DNA of 64,000 nucleotides from Rossellomorea sp036867415 (GCF_036867415.1 NZ_JBAJHU010000010.1:62001-126000), one strand, 5' to 3'; positions 24,443 through 33,385 are shown, numbered from the stretch's first letter. A program made the numbers and translations. Notes: generated by a model from the sequence alone, not told the origin.

Positions 24443-24862
24443 ATGACAATCACATTAAAAGATAAAGTGGCAGACCTGTTCTCCCACCATAAAGTCGGAA
24501 CACTCGCGACCATCCGCGACAACAAACCGTATTCACGCTTTATGATGTTCAATTCGGAAGATCTTACTCTATATACTGCTACGAATGAGTATGCGCACAA
24601 AGCCGATGATATCGCACAGAATCCGAATGTCCATGTTTTACTCGGGTACGGCCGCGATTCAGGACATGAACATTATGTAGAAATAGAAGCGAAGGCCTCT
24701 GTCGAAGAGTCCGCCGAACGCAAGGAAAGATTCTGGTCGGAACAACTCAAGCACTGGATTGCAAGCCCGGAAGACCCTGAATATCTTCTGTTGAAACTCA
24801 CACCCGTCACCATCCTGTACTACGAAAAACCAGGCAAAGAGCCTCAGGAACTGACGTTTTAG
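24443..24862 (+). CDS. Pyridoxamine 5'-phosphate oxidase-like protein (general stress protein 26 family)
   Basis: A 139-aa split-barrel flavin-binding protein: VGTLATIRDNKPYSRFMMF forms the first strands of the PNPOx fold, and the EATAKASV-like and ILYYEKP segments close it. It is close in length and pattern to B. subtilis YdaG. Members bind FMN or heme and are often stress-induced; I could not find a clear sigma-B promoter here. ATG 24443 follows TAGGAGG. Confidence 0.82.
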   Translation: MTITLKDKVADLFSHHKVGTLATIRDNKPYSRFMMFNSEDLTLYTATNEYAHKADDIAQNPNVHVLLGYGRDSGHEHYVEIEAKASVEESAERKERFWSEQLKHWIASPEDPEYLLLKLTPVTILYYEKPGKEPQELTF

Positions 24863-24950
24863 TAAAGTGAGGGCACATACCTTTGACTAGGCAGCCCTCA
24901 GCTAATATCACCTTTTCCCTCATCTCATAAAAGTTGAAACCTAAAAAAAA

Positions 24951-24990
24951 ACGGGCCTTCAAAGGGTTCATTCCCTGAAGGCCCGTCCCT
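24951..24990. terminator. Terminator, ACGGGCCTTCA stem
   Basis: ACGGGCCTTCA (24951-24961) pairs with TGAAGGCCCGT (24976-24986), with an inner AGGG/CCCT pairing, between the convergent stress protein and OsmC genes. Same stem family as 11505, 20606 and 45087. Confidence 0.8.
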
Positions 24991-25003
24991 CGTCTTCAGT
25001 ACA

Positions 25004-25390
25004 CTACTGTGTGACGAGTTCAAAGGTTTCTTCGATATTGATGGAGTCCTGGACGGATTGGACCATGGAGCAGTTTTTTCGCGTAAGCTTCATGGCTTTT
25101 TCGATTTTCTTCTCGTCCAGGTTTACTCCTTTGATCGTGAAATGCAGCGAAATTTCTTCCACACGGTTCGCTTCGTCTTCATTTCGCACGACATCTGCTT
25201 TAATATGGATATCATCAAATTCGATACGCATCTTCTCAAGCACTTTGCGAAGGACACCGCCGCTGCAGACTGCCACCGACGAAACCAGCAGCTGAAACGG
25301 CCGGAATCCATACTCTTCATTTCCGGACACCTCAAGCTTTCCATACCCAAGATCAGAATAAAATCCACCCTCCTGCATCTTAAATTCCAT
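25004..25390 (-). CDS. OsmC/Ohr family peroxiredoxin-like protein
   Basis: A 128-aa protein with the two conserved cysteines of the OsmC fold, Cys42 in AVCSGGVLRKVLEKM and Cys107 in RKNCSMVQSV. Such proteins reduce organic hydroperoxides. ATG 25390 has AAAGGTTG upstream. Its N-terminus is short relative to Ohr, so it is better placed in the general OsmC group. Confidence 0.85.
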   Translation of the reverse strand: MEFKMQEGGFYSDLGYGKLEVSGNEEYGFRPFQLLVSSVAVCSGGVLRKVLEKMRIEFDDIHIKADVVRNEDEANRVEEISLHFTIKGVNLDEKKIEKAMKLTRKNCSMVQSVQDSINIEETFELVTQ

Positions 25391-25518
25391 CTAACACACA
25401 ACCTTTCTCTACATAGTATAATTTTTCTAAATTTTACTCCATTTGATCCCCATTGCCAAACGATCGATTCCGGGGTACCATCTAATAAGGAAATTTACTA
25501 GTTTGGGAGTTTTTGCAT

Positions 25519-26700
25519 ATGAATCAATCATTATCATTCCGATTCTGGGTATTGGTCGCCATCGTTGCGATTTCAGGCTTCTCGCAGGGTATGCTCCTGC
25601 CGCTCATCGCCATCATCTTCGAGCAGGACGGGGTATCCTCCTCTTTGAACGGCCTGAACGCCACCGCCCTTTATATCGGAATCTTACTTGCTTCACCGCT
25701 TATGGAAAAGCCGCTTCAGAAAATCGGCTACAAACCAATGATCATCATCGGAGGCATCGTCGTCGCACTGTCCCTTTTCTTGTTCCCGTTGTGGAAATCG
25801 TTCTGGTTCTGGTTTGCGCTCCGTTTATTCATCGGTGTAGGCGATCACATGCTCCACTTCGCCACTCAGACATGGATCACCTCATTTTCACCGAAAGAGC
25901 ACCGCGGCAGAAACATTTCGATCTACGGGGTATCATTCGGAATCGGATTTGCGGTCGGACCGCTGATGGCGCAGCTGATCGAAATCAGCCAGGCACTGCC
26001 GTTCATGATTTCTTCCTTATTGAGCCTGCTCGTCTGGAGCTTCGTCTTTAAACTGAAGAACGAATTCCCCGAACAGCAAAATTTAGGGAGCGCCACCTTC
26101 CTGGGATCATTCCAGCGTTTCGGAAAAGTCCTGAAATACGCCTGGGTCGCACTCCTTCCGCCACTTGGATATGGTTTTCTCGAAGCATCGCTGAATGGAA
26201 ACTTCCCTGTATTCGCACTCCGGAACGGTTTATCCATAGAAGCCGTTTCGATCCTGCTGCCTGCTTTTGCCGTCGGAAGCATCATCTCACAAGTACCGCT
26301 CGGTGTGATGAGTGATAAATACGGCAGGCAGAATGTGCTGCTCACCGTCATGCTCATCGGATTCCTGTGTTTCACCGCAGCAGGCTTCGTTTCTGAATCG
26401 ACGCTTGGGTTATTCATCTGTTTCACACTTGCCGGTATGGCGGTCGGGTCAACATTTTCACTCGGCATCAGTTATATGACCGATCTGCTGCCGAAAGAGT
26501 TGCTGCCTGCCGGGAATATCATGTGCGGAATCTTCTTCAGCTTCGGAAGCATGATGGGGCCGTTCATCGGAGGAGTCGTGATCGAATGGTTCAACGGACC
26601 AAGCTTCTTCTATATGATCAGCTTTATGATGCTTGTCATTTTTGTAAGTCTGCTCGTATTCTCCTTGCAAAATAGACGGCGGGAAATCACCCAAAATTAA
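25519..26700 (+). CDS. yfkF: MFS transporter (YfkF-like)
   Basis: A 393-aa transporter with twelve predicted transmembrane helices and the motif-A-like loops between helices 2-3 (EKPLQKIGYKP) and 8-9 (GVMSDKYGRQN). The ATG at 25519 is preferred over an upstream TTG because GGGAG lies eight bases away. The substrate is unknown. It follows the yfkE homologue divergently, in keeping with yfkF of B. subtilis, and marks the last yfk gene before the accessory block. Confidence 0.82.
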   Translation: MNQSLSFRFWVLVAIVAISGFSQGMLLPLIAIIFEQDGVSSSLNGLNATALYIGILLASPLMEKPLQKIGYKPMIIIGGIVVALSLFLFPLWKSFWFWFALRLFIGVGDHMLHFATQTWITSFSPKEHRGRNISIYGVSFGIGFAVGPLMAQLIEISQALPFMISSLLSLLVWSFVFKLKNEFPEQQNLGSATFLGSFQRFGKVLKYAWVALLPPLGYGFLEASLNGNFPVFALRNGLSIEAVSILLPAFAVGSIISQVPLGVMSDKYGRQNVLLTVMLIGFLCFTAAGFVSESTLGLFICFTLAGMAVGSTFSLGISYMTDLLPKELLPAGNIMCGIFFSFGSMMGPFIGGVVIEWFNGPSFFYMISFMMLVIFVSLLVFSLQNRRREITQN

Positions 26701-26747
26701 TCGGCACAAATTCCTTTTCTTTCTCATATAGATATGGTACTATCAGA

Positions 26748-26762
26748 TTATAATAATTATAA
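26748..26762. promoter_or_regulatory. PerR box
   Basis: TTATAATAATTATAA is an exact match to the 15-bp PerR consensus TTATAATnATTATAA. It lies 156 bp before the P-type ATPase start; zosA of B. subtilis is a known PerR target. A weaker Fur/Zur-like word, TGATTATTATTCTCA, lies nearer the start (about 26862-26876). Confidence 0.85.
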
Positions 26763-26917
26763 ATAATGATTCTCTTAAAAAACGTCCTTCCACACCCATA
26801 TAGATTTGCTGTCATCCTTCATTGGTGGCAGCTTTCGTTGTTTTATAAGGATAATGACGTTGATTATTATTCTCAATTAGAAATCTTTATTTTCAGTTAC
26901 AAAAGGAGGAGTACCAT

Positions 26918-28840
26918 ATGAGCTCTCAAACCAAAGCCCTGTCCCTCGGAAAACCAAATGAAGAAATCAAATTCCTTGAAAAAATACAACCGCACGCTGA
27001 ATTAATCGCTGCGTTGATAAGCGGTGTGTTCATATTACTCGGATGGCTGTATTCTAAAGGCGATACCGGCACACTCAGCATCATTTTCTATTTACTTGCC
27101 TTCGTCATCGGCGGCTTCGCAAAAGCGAAGGAAGGAATCGGGGAAACGATCGAGAACAAGGAACTCAATGTTGAAATGCTGATGATCTTTGCCGCGGTCG
27201 GCTCAGCCATCATCGGCTACTGGACGGAAGGGGCCATTCTTATCTTCATTTTCGCTGTCAGCGGCGCCCTTGAAACCTATACAATGAACAAGAGTCAGAA
27301 AGAAATCTCCGCCCTTATGGAACTGCAGCCTGAGGAAGCCTGGCTCGTGACTTCCCTCGGTGAAAAGAAAGTCCATGTTTCAAGCCTTGAATTGGGGGAC
27401 CATATCCTCATCAAGCCGGGAGAACGTGTCCCGACAGACGGAAAGGTTGTCAAAGGAACAACTTCCATTGACGAAGCAGCGATCTCCGGTGAAGCAGTTC
27501 CGGTCACCAAAGCGGCCAGTGATGAAGTATTCGCCGGGACAGTCAACATTAACGGTGCCGTCACTGTCGAAATGACCAAGCCAAGCAGTGAAACATTATT
27601 TCAAAAAATCATCGACCTCGTGCAATCCGCCCAAAGTGAGAAATCTCCTTCGCAGCTGTTCATCGAACGCTTTGAAGGCACGTATGTAAAAGTCGTCCTT
27701 GTTGTTGTCTTCCTGATGATGTTCCTACCTCACTTCCTGCTTGGATGGAGCTGGACGGAGACCTTCTACCGCGCGATGGTGCTGCTCGTTGTCGCATCCC
27801 CCTGCGCACTGGTCGCGTCGATCATGCCGGCAAGCTTGTCCGCCATCTCGAACGGAGCCCGGCACGGGATCCTTTTCAAAGGCGGCGCACACCTCGAGAA
27901 CCTGAGCAACCTGAAAGCCATTGCCTTTGATAAAACAGGCACGCTTACGAAAGGGAAACCTGTCGTGACGGATACACTTATTGCAGAAGGATATGATGAG
28001 AAGGAAGTCATGACCGTCATCGCATCCATTGAAAATCAATCGAACCACCCTCTCGCGCAGGCAATTACCGGTTATGTCCGCAGAGAAACAGGGACTGACC
28101 TGATCCGCCCGGATTCGCTCGAGGACGTGTCCGGCTGGGGTGTGAAAGCCATGGTGGATGGTGCTGAGTGGAAGATCGGGAAAGCAGAATTCGTCGGAAA
28201 AGAACTGGCCGGAAAGTATTGGAACCGGGCCTCCAGCGACCTTGCATCTCAAGGTAAAACAACAGTTTTCGCCGCCAAAGATGGAGAGATCACTGCGTTG
28301 ATCGCCCTTAAAGACGTTGTTCGCAAGGAAACGATCGAAGCCCTGGATTTATTGAAAAAAGAAGGCGTCGAAACGATCATGCTCACCGGTGATAACGATA
28401 AGACCGCCCGCGCAATCGCAAAGGAAGCCGGGGTCACATCTTTCATCGCCGAGTGCCTTCCTGAAACGAAAGTGGAAGAGCTGAAGAACCTCAAAAACCA
28501 TTTCGGAACAGTCGCCATGGTCGGAGACGGTATCAACGACGCCCCTGCACTCGCAACCGCTAACGTCGGGATCGCGATGGGAGAAGGAACCGACGTCGCC
28601 CTCGAAACGGCGGACGTCGTCCTGATGAAAAACGACCTCACCCGTATTGCCGAAGCGATCAAACTATCGAAAAAAATGAAGCGTATCGTCCAGCAAAACG
28701 TCGTCTTCTCCATCGGCGTCATCATGGTTCTGATTGCTTCCAACTTCCTTCAGGTGCTCGACCTGCCATACGGAGTCATCGGACATGAAGGAAGTACGAT
28801 ACTGGTCATATTGAATGGATTACGATTGTTAAAATCGTAA
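26918..28840 (+). CDS. zosA: Heavy-metal P1B-type ATPase (ZosA-like)
   Basis: A 640-aa metal-transporting ATPase. There is no N-terminal metal-binding (HMA) domain. The actuator motif ISGEAVPV, the membrane SPCAL motif (serine in place of the first Cys of CPC), the phosphorylation motif DKTGTLTKG and the hinge MVGDGINDAPAL are all present. SPC and the lack of HMA agree with B. subtilis ZosA (YkvW), a Zn2+ uptake pump induced by peroxide. The perfect PerR box upstream supports this assignment; an exporter role cannot be excluded by sequence alone. ATG 26918 follows AAAGGAGGAG. Confidence 0.88.
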   Translation: MSSQTKALSLGKPNEEIKFLEKIQPHAELIAALISGVFILLGWLYSKGDTGTLSIIFYLLAFVIGGFAKAKEGIGETIENKELNVEMLMIFAAVGSAIIGYWTEGAILIFIFAVSGALETYTMNKSQKEISALMELQPEEAWLVTSLGEKKVHVSSLELGDHILIKPGERVPTDGKVVKGTTSIDEAAISGEAVPVTKAASDEVFAGTVNINGAVTVEMTKPSSETLFQKIIDLVQSAQSEKSPSQLFIERFEGTYVKVVLVVVFLMMFLPHFLLGWSWTETFYRAMVLLVVASPCALVASIMPASLSAISNGARHGILFKGGAHLENLSNLKAIAFDKTGTLTKGKPVVTDTLIAEGYDEKEVMTVIASIENQSNHPLAQAITGYVRRETGTDLIRPDSLEDVSGWGVKAMVDGAEWKIGKAEFVGKELAGKYWNRASSDLASQGKTTVFAAKDGEITALIALKDVVRKETIEALDLLKKEGVETIMLTGDNDKTARAIAKEAGVTSFIAECLPETKVEELKNLKNHFGTVAMVGDGINDAPALATANVGIAMGEGTDVALETADVVLMKNDLTRIAEAIKLSKKMKRIVQQNVVFSIGVIMVLIASNFLQVLDLPYGVIGHEGSTILVILNGLRLLKS

Positions 28841-28847
28841 ATGAAAT

Positions 28848-28880
28848 AAACTTGCCTGGATACCCGGGCGAGTTTTTCAT
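28848..28880 (+). terminator. Terminator of the ATPase gene
   Basis: AAACTTGCC pairs with GGGCGAGTTT, followed by TTTCATTTC. Confidence 0.65.
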
Positions 28881-28923
28881 TTCTTCGATATCACATCAGT
28901 GTTCAGCTGGATGAACAGCGTTT

Positions 28924-29463
28924 TTATTTCCCCTGATGTTTTTCCAGCATTTCACTTAAATAGTCTTCCGATTTCCCCTTTGGGATACTGAGACTTTCCC
29001 ATTCTTCATGCTTCACTTGCTTACCGATATATACGAGCTGACCAACATGATAGGCATAATGGGCCAGCTGCCTCTCGATGGCCTCCATCACCAAATGGCG
29101 TTCACCTCGGATGGTGACTGATTTTACTAAATCCTGTTCATTCAAGTCAGTCAATGCATCCATCAGTGTTCTCCAGCCTTTTTTCCAATTCATCTTTACT
29201 TCTGATTTTGAAGATAGATCGTTCAAGAACTCCCCTTCCCGATTCCGAAAATCCTTCTCTCCATCCGAAGTCAAAAAGTCGGTCCATCTTGAAATCATAT
29301 TGCCGCTCATATGCTTTACGATGATTGCCACACTATTCGATTCGCTGTTATACATCCAAAAGATGTCCTCTTCCGATAATTGGTCGATTGTTTTATCCCC
29401 AAGATTTTTTACGCTCTTAAATCGTTCAATGACAATGTTTAAATATTCTTGTCCAATGTTCAT
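28924..29463 (-). CDS. DUF1572 family protein (DinB-like)
   Basis: A 179-aa four-helix-bundle protein: NSVAIIVKHMSGNMISRWTD near residue 44 and QLAHYAYHVGQLVYIGKQ near 133 supply the three histidines of the DinB/YfiT metal site. DUF1572 proteins have unknown substrates, possibly thiol-dependent detoxification. Its ATG overlaps the TGA of the upstream kinase-like gene (ATGA), indicating coupling. Confidence 0.82.
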   Translation of the reverse strand: MNIGQEYLNIVIERFKSVKNLGDKTIDQLSEEDIFWMYNSESNSVAIIVKHMSGNMISRWTDFLTSDGEKDFRNREGEFLNDLSSKSEVKMNWKKGWRTLMDALTDLNEQDLVKSVTIRGERHLVMEAIERQLAHYAYHVGQLVYIGKQVKHEEWESLSIPKGKSEDYLSEMLEKHQGK

Positions 29464-30035
29464 ACGTCTCCCCCTTTTAAACTACGAGCTATCCCCACAA
29501 TCTCCTGGATTACGCCTTCAACGTCCGCTTCATTCCTGATGATGAATAAATAATCCGCCTCCCCTTCCGCCGGTGCGATCACATCACCTTTATTTGACTC
29601 TGAATTTTGCCGCGCCAGTACTTCTTCAAAAGTAGCAGCACTCCTGAATATGATTTTGCTGCGCGAACTAGCTGCAACACGCTCTTCAAGAACATGGTCA
29701 GGCAATTCGAAAGTGACCATGATACTGCGGAACCCATTGCCGTGAAAATAGTCAAGCAGTTCCCCCCGCCCTCTCCTGCCTCGATTCGAATTACAGATGA
29801 TGAGATGACAGTCGGTTTGCTCGACTGCGTGGTCCACGATCGTTTTCGTAACGGCATATTTAATTGTATTCGGCCCCTGTTCTGCCAATAACTTTCTATA
29901 ATACGTATTGATGAATTCTGCCTGAAGATCCTGATCGACCACGACAGCATTCCTCAGCTTCTCTTCCAATTTATTTGCAAACGTCGTTTTTCCACTATGG
30001 GTCTTGCCGACTGTCATGATAACGAAACGGTTCAT
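29460..30035 (-). CDS. P-loop ATPase/kinase of unknown substrate
   Basis: A 191-aa protein with a Walker A motif GKTHSGKT (residues 10-17) and a zeta-toxin/nucleoside-kinase-like layout: VVVDQD (Walker-B position), LIICNSNRGRRGRGELLDY, and a lid rich in Arg (ERVAASSRSK). It probably phosphorylates a small molecule. It is coupled to the DUF1572 gene. ATG 30035 follows AAAGGAGAGG. Confidence 0.75.
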   Translation of the reverse strand: MNRFVIMTVGKTHSGKTTFANKLEEKLRNAVVVDQDLQAEFINTYYRKLLAEQGPNTIKYAVTKTIVDHAVEQTDCHLIICNSNRGRRGRGELLDYFHGNGFRSIMVTFELPDHVLEERVAASSRSKIIFRSAATFEEVLARQNSESNKGDVIAPAEGEADYLFIIRNEADVEGVIQEIVGIARSLKGGDV

Positions 30036-30127
30036 TTAGCCTCTCCTTTCAATAAAGCACCTCACTTACATATCCTTATTTTACCATACAAAACACCAGA
30101 GATGATCACTTTCTACCATCGCAAAAA

Positions 30128-30153
30128 AACGTCCCGCATCTCACGGGACGTTT
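30128..30153. terminator. Bidirectional terminator, AAACGTCCCG stem
   Basis: AAACGTCCCG (30128-30137) pairs with CGGGACGTTT (30144-30153); the A-run on the left gives a T-run for the minus-strand MFS gene. Confidence 0.78.
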
Positions 30154-30175
30154 CGAGTAAACCATTATTCGTTTC

Positions 30176-31381
30176 TTACTGAGATACTCCCTCCAACCGC
30201 CGCAGCCAAGCCGTCAAAAGTACCGCTCCCCCAACCATAAGTGCACCGATCCAAGGCGTATGGATCAACCCGATGCCATCGACGATGAGTCCTCCGACAA
30301 ACGAACCGATTGCAATTCCAATGTTGAACGCAGCGATATTCAAGGCTGAGGCGACGTTCACGGCAGATGGTACATATTTTTCCGCCAAATTCACGACAAG
30401 TACCTGCAGACCCGGTACGTTCATGAACGCAAACATGCCCATCAGGAAGATGGCGATCAGTCCGACGTCCTTAAAAGGTGCCGCAAACGTTAACGCAACA
30501 AGAATTACCCCTTGCAGCATGAACATCCAGAACAATGCCTTGAGCGGGTTTTTATCGGACGCTTTCCCGCCGACCACGTTACCAATCGCAACTGCGATTC
30601 CGTAGACCAGCAGGATGATGCTCACCCATTTCGAACTGAATCCTGTGACATTTTCCAACAGCGGTGTCAGGTACGTGAATGCGACAAATGTTCCTCCGTA
30701 TCCGAGTGCAGTGATCGCAAATGCCAATAATAACTTCCCATTGCGTAAAACTTTCAGTTGTTCACTGAATTTCGCAGGCGGGGTTTCCTTTAGATCCTTC
30801 GGTACAAGGATCGAACTTGCAATGATTCCGACGACTCCAAGCAGGGCAACTCCCCAAAATGTCGCTCTCCACCCGAATGCCTGCCCGATGAATGTTCCAA
30901 GCGGTACTCCGGTAACGGTCGCGACCGTCAATCCTGTAAACATGAACGCGATCGCACTCGCCCGTTTATTTGCCGGCACTAGGTCAGCGGCGATTGTCGA
31001 TCCGATTGAAAAGAAAATGCCATGTGAAAAAGCCGTTATGAACCGGGCTGTAAGGAGCAGTTCATAGCTCGTTGCAAGTGCAGAAACCGCATTTCCGACT
31101 ATAAATAAAACCATCAGTGACATGAGCAGTGTTTTTCTGTTCATTTTACTGGTCAAAGCGGTGAGAATAGGGGCTCCGATCGCCACCCCGACCGCATAGC
31201 CGGATATCAATAATCCGGCGAGCGTGATGGAAATCGATAGGTCATCCGCAATCGATGACAGTAATCCGACCGGGACAAATTCCGTCGTCCCGATCCCAAA
31301 AGCGGAGATCGCCAGAGCCAATAATGCCGGCGTGCCTCCTTTAGTTTTCGAATGATTCATTGTATGTGTATGAGAACTCAT
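30176..31381 (-). CDS. MFS transporter, DHA1 family (YtbD/AraJ-like)
   Basis: A 401-aa twelve-helix transporter of the drug/sugar-efflux type, opening with ALAISAFGIGTTEFVPVGLL, the typical start of the YdhP/YtbD/AraJ group, and holding motif A in TSKMNRKTLLMS. ATG 31381 follows GAAGGAGG. It is divergent from an HxlR regulator across 398 bp containing repeated operator-like words; B. subtilis ytbD/ytcD has the same arrangement. Likely exports a toxic organic compound sensed by the regulator (inference). Confidence 0.85.
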   Translation of the reverse strand: MSSHTHTMNHSKTKGGTPALLALAISAFGIGTTEFVPVGLLSSIADDLSISITLAGLLISGYAVGVAIGAPILTALTSKMNRKTLLMSLMVLFIVGNAVSALATSYELLLTARFITAFSHGIFFSIGSTIAADLVPANKRASAIAFMFTGLTVATVTGVPLGTFIGQAFGWRATFWGVALLGVVGIIASSILVPKDLKETPPAKFSEQLKVLRNGKLLLAFAITALGYGGTFVAFTYLTPLLENVTGFSSKWVSIILLVYGIAVAIGNVVGGKASDKNPLKALFWMFMLQGVILVALTFAAPFKDVGLIAIFLMGMFAFMNVPGLQVLVVNLAEKYVPSAVNVASALNIAAFNIGIAIGSFVGGLIVDGIGLIHTPWIGALMVGGAVLLTAWLRRLEGVSQ

Positions 31382-31487
31382 AAAAGAATTCCTCCTTCAT
31401 TTTTCCAAAAGTTTACTTGGGATCCCGAAGGCGCCTTTCGCTTTCCCGTGTACATAACATTATGAATGGTATATTCCTATAATGTAA

Positions 31488-31514
31488 TTACGCACTTTAA
31501 AGTGCTGTAGGTAC
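31488..31514. promoter_or_regulatory. Operator-like repeat 1 (GCACTTTAAAGTGC palindrome)
   Basis: It contains the perfect palindrome GCACTTTAAAGTGC followed by TGTAGGTAC. The 27-bp unit recurs at 31621-31647 with only four changes. It is a candidate binding site for the HxlR regulator. Confidence 0.6.
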
Positions 31515-31525
31515 AACAAAGTTTC

Positions 31526-31549
31526 ATAGGTACCTGTAAGTACCCTATA
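31526..31549. promoter_or_regulatory. Imperfect inverted repeat between the two operator repeats
   Basis: ATAGGTAC, a short spacer, then GTACCCTAT. It shares the TAGGTAC word that ends both 27-bp repeats, so a related protein may bind here. Confidence 0.45.
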
Positions 31550-31620
31550 GGATGATTCGGCAATATGTCGTATCATCAAAGTACAGTGTCGATTATGCAC
31601 CCTTCCTGAACATCTGGGAA

Positions 31621-31647
31621 GTACGCACTTTCAAGTGGTATAGGTAC
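31621..31647. promoter_or_regulatory. Operator-like repeat 2
   Basis: GTACGCACTTTCAAGTGG followed by TATAGGTAC, a direct repeat of 31488-31514 at 133 bp distance, with the palindrome slightly degraded. Confidence 0.6.
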
Positions 31648-31779
31648 CAGTGAGTAACCATGGGCCGCGACACGATCCATTAGGAAATTGATGAGGATTT
31701 ATGGTATATTCATCTGTAATTAAACCAGCGATAAGCAGATTATTTGTAAATAAAAGATACCAGTAAGGAGGATTTCCAA

Positions 31780-32139
31780 TTGAAAACTTACAATATCCCC
31801 GTAGAAGCTGCGCTTGAAGTCATCGGCGGCAAATGGAAAGTCGTCATCCTCTGCCACCTTATCGACAACGGCACGCTCCGCACCAGCCAGCTGAAACGCA
31901 TGATGCCGAACATCACACAGAAAATGCTCACCCAGCAGCTCCGGGAACTGGAAGCGGACGGGGTCGTCAACCGGATCATCTATAATCAGGTGCCTCCGAA
32001 AGTGGAATACGACCTGACCGAATACGGCACTTCTCTCGCACCGGCTCTGCAGATGCTCTGCTCCTGGGGTGAACAGCACATCGAAAAAACCGTTTCAGAA
32101 GGAGAAGATGTTGTCGTCATGTCCGGGGAACAAGAATAA
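31780..32139 (+). CDS. HxlR family transcriptional regulator
   Basis: A 119-aa winged-helix regulator: EAALEVIGGKWKVVILCHL, then LKRMMPNITQKMLTQQLREL, the canonical HxlR recognition region. It contains one Cys (Cys27, in ILCHL) at the place where redox-sensing relatives (YodB, HypR) vary. It starts with TTG at 31780, eight bases after AAGGAGG. It most likely controls the divergent MFS transporter through the repeats at 31488-31647. Confidence 0.9.
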   Translation: MKTYNIPVEAALEVIGGKWKVVILCHLIDNGTLRTSQLKRMMPNITQKMLTQQLRELEADGVVNRIIYNQVPPKVEYDLTEYGTSLAPALQMLCSWGEQHIEKTVSEGEDVVVMSGEQE

Positions 32140-32157
32140 ATATTTAAAATAGCGTAA

Positions 32158-32194
32158 CGCCTCGTTTCCATCAACGAGGCGCTTTTATTTTTTT
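32158..32194 (+). terminator. Terminator of the HxlR gene
   Basis: CGCCTCG (32158-32164) pairs with CGAGGCG (32175-32181), followed by CTTTTATTTTTTT. Confidence 0.8.
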
Positions 32195-32221
32195 CCTGCC
32201 AAGCACCATAAGCTTATTTCT

Positions 32222-32250
32222 TTGACATCCCACACAACCTGTATTATATT
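32222..32250 (+). promoter_or_regulatory. Sigma-A promoter of the MarR-nitroreductase operon
   Basis: TTGACA (32222-32227), 17-bp spacer, TATATT (32245-32250). Confidence 0.75.
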
Positions 32251-32251
32251 A

Positions 32252-32280
32252 ATTGACGTATCAATAATTGACCCGTCAAT
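32252..32280. promoter_or_regulatory. Tandem palindromic operators (two ATTGA..TCAAT boxes)
   Basis: ATTGACGTATCAAT (32252-32265) and ATTGACCCGTCAAT (32267-32280) are adjacent 14-bp palindromes at the expected transcription start. They also form a larger repeat, ATTGACG..CGTCAAT. This is a fitting target for the MarR repressor encoded immediately downstream. Confidence 0.7.
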
Positions 32281-32306
32281 CATTCTGTTTTAAGGAGGAG
32301 GATGCT

Positions 32307-32729
32307 TTGTCCAACGAGGAAAGAATTTTAATTCAATTAAATGATATCTATAAGCAAGTCAGTCCTAAATTCGAGCGCTGCACCGGCATCAGTCAGTCAC
32401 GCCTGGACCTTTTGCATAAATTGATCGAAGTGGATGAAATCAGTCAAAGTGCGCTTCAACGGGAAGTGAATATTGACAGCGCAGCCGTTACAAGACACTT
32501 GAAACAGCTTGAAGCAGGAGGCATGGTTTCACGGCGAAAGAACCCGGTTGATAACCGGATCACCTTCGTCCGTCTGACCGGGGAAGGCCGTGAACGGATC
32601 GATGCATTATGTCGGGAGAAAAAGCAGTTCATCGCAGAAGTGCTGAAGGACTTCAGCACTGAAGACCAAGCCCTGCTTTCCGATTTGCTCATGCGGATCC
32701 AGAATAACGTAAATAGCATCAAATACTAG
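32307..32729 (+). CDS. MarR family transcriptional regulator
   Basis: A 140-aa winged-helix protein starting at TTG 32307 (GGAGGAGG upstream). Helix-turn-helix and wing: SALQREVNIDSAAVTRHLKQ, then GGMVSRRKNPVDNRITFVRLT, with the conserved Asp-Asn-Arg of the wing. One Cys at residue 24 (ERCTGISQ) could be a sensor. It probably represses its own operon, which continues with a nitroreductase 20 bp later, the layout of quinone/electrophile-responsive MarR systems such as MhqR. Confidence 0.88.
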   Translation: MSNEERILIQLNDIYKQVSPKFERCTGISQSRLDLLHKLIEVDEISQSALQREVNIDSAAVTRHLKQLEAGGMVSRRKNPVDNRITFVRLTGEGRERIDALCREKKQFIAEVLKDFSTEDQALLSDLLMRIQNNVNSIKY

Positions 32730-32749
32730 TCATAAAGGAGTTTTTAAAC

Positions 32750-33385
32750 ATGAATAAAACGAGAATCAATGACTTTCAGGAAATCATCACAGGACGCCGT
32801 TCGATCAGAAACTACGACCCGTCCGTGAAAATCAGCAAAGAGGAAATGACGGAAATCCTTCAGGAAGCGGCCCTTGCACCGTCTTCAGTCAATCTGCAAC
32901 CTTGGAGATTCCTTGTTATCGACAGTCCTGAAGGAAAAGAAACACTTGCTCCTCTGGCAAAATTCAATCAGACCCAGGTGAAAACGTCTTCGGCCGTCAT
33001 CGCTGTCTTCGTTGACATGAAGAGCCTGGATTATGCCGATGAAATTTACAATGAAGCCGTAGAAAAAGGCTATATGCCAGCTGGAGTAAGGGATAGACAG
33101 CTGCCATCAATCAAAGGTCTGCTTGATGTGCTGCCGGAAGAACAGTACAAAGAAATGAACCTGATTGATGCCGGACTCGTATCCATGCAGTTAATGCTGG
33201 CAGCCCGTGCCCATGGATATGACACCAACCCGATAGGCGGCTATGAAAAAGACCAAATCGCAGAAGCATACGGCATGGATAAAGACCGCTACTACCCGGT
33301 CATGCTCATTTCCATAGGCAAAGCCGCAGACCAAGGCTACAAATCTGTACGTCTTCCAATCGAAAAAATCGCCGAATGGAAATAA
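32750..33385 (+). CDS. Nitroreductase family NAD(P)H-dependent oxidoreductase
   Basis: A 211-aa FMN enzyme of the nitroreductase fold: GRRSIRNYDPSVKISKEEM (FMN phosphate-binding Arg-Arg-Ser-Arg), APSSVNLQPWRF, and the C-terminal GYDTNPIGGYEKDQIAEAYG. It resembles YodC/MhqN of B. subtilis, which detoxify quinones and nitro compounds by two-electron reduction. Co-transcribed with the MarR gene. ATG 32750 follows AAAGGAG. Confidence 0.9.
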   Translation: MNKTRINDFQEIITGRRSIRNYDPSVKISKEEMTEILQEAALAPSSVNLQPWRFLVIDSPEGKETLAPLAKFNQTQVKTSSAVIAVFVDMKSLDYADEIYNEAVEKGYMPAGVRDRQLPSIKGLLDVLPEEQYKEMNLIDAGLVSMQLMLAARAHGYDTNPIGGYEKDQIAEAYGMDKDRYYPVMLISIGKAADQGYKSVRLPIEKIAEWK

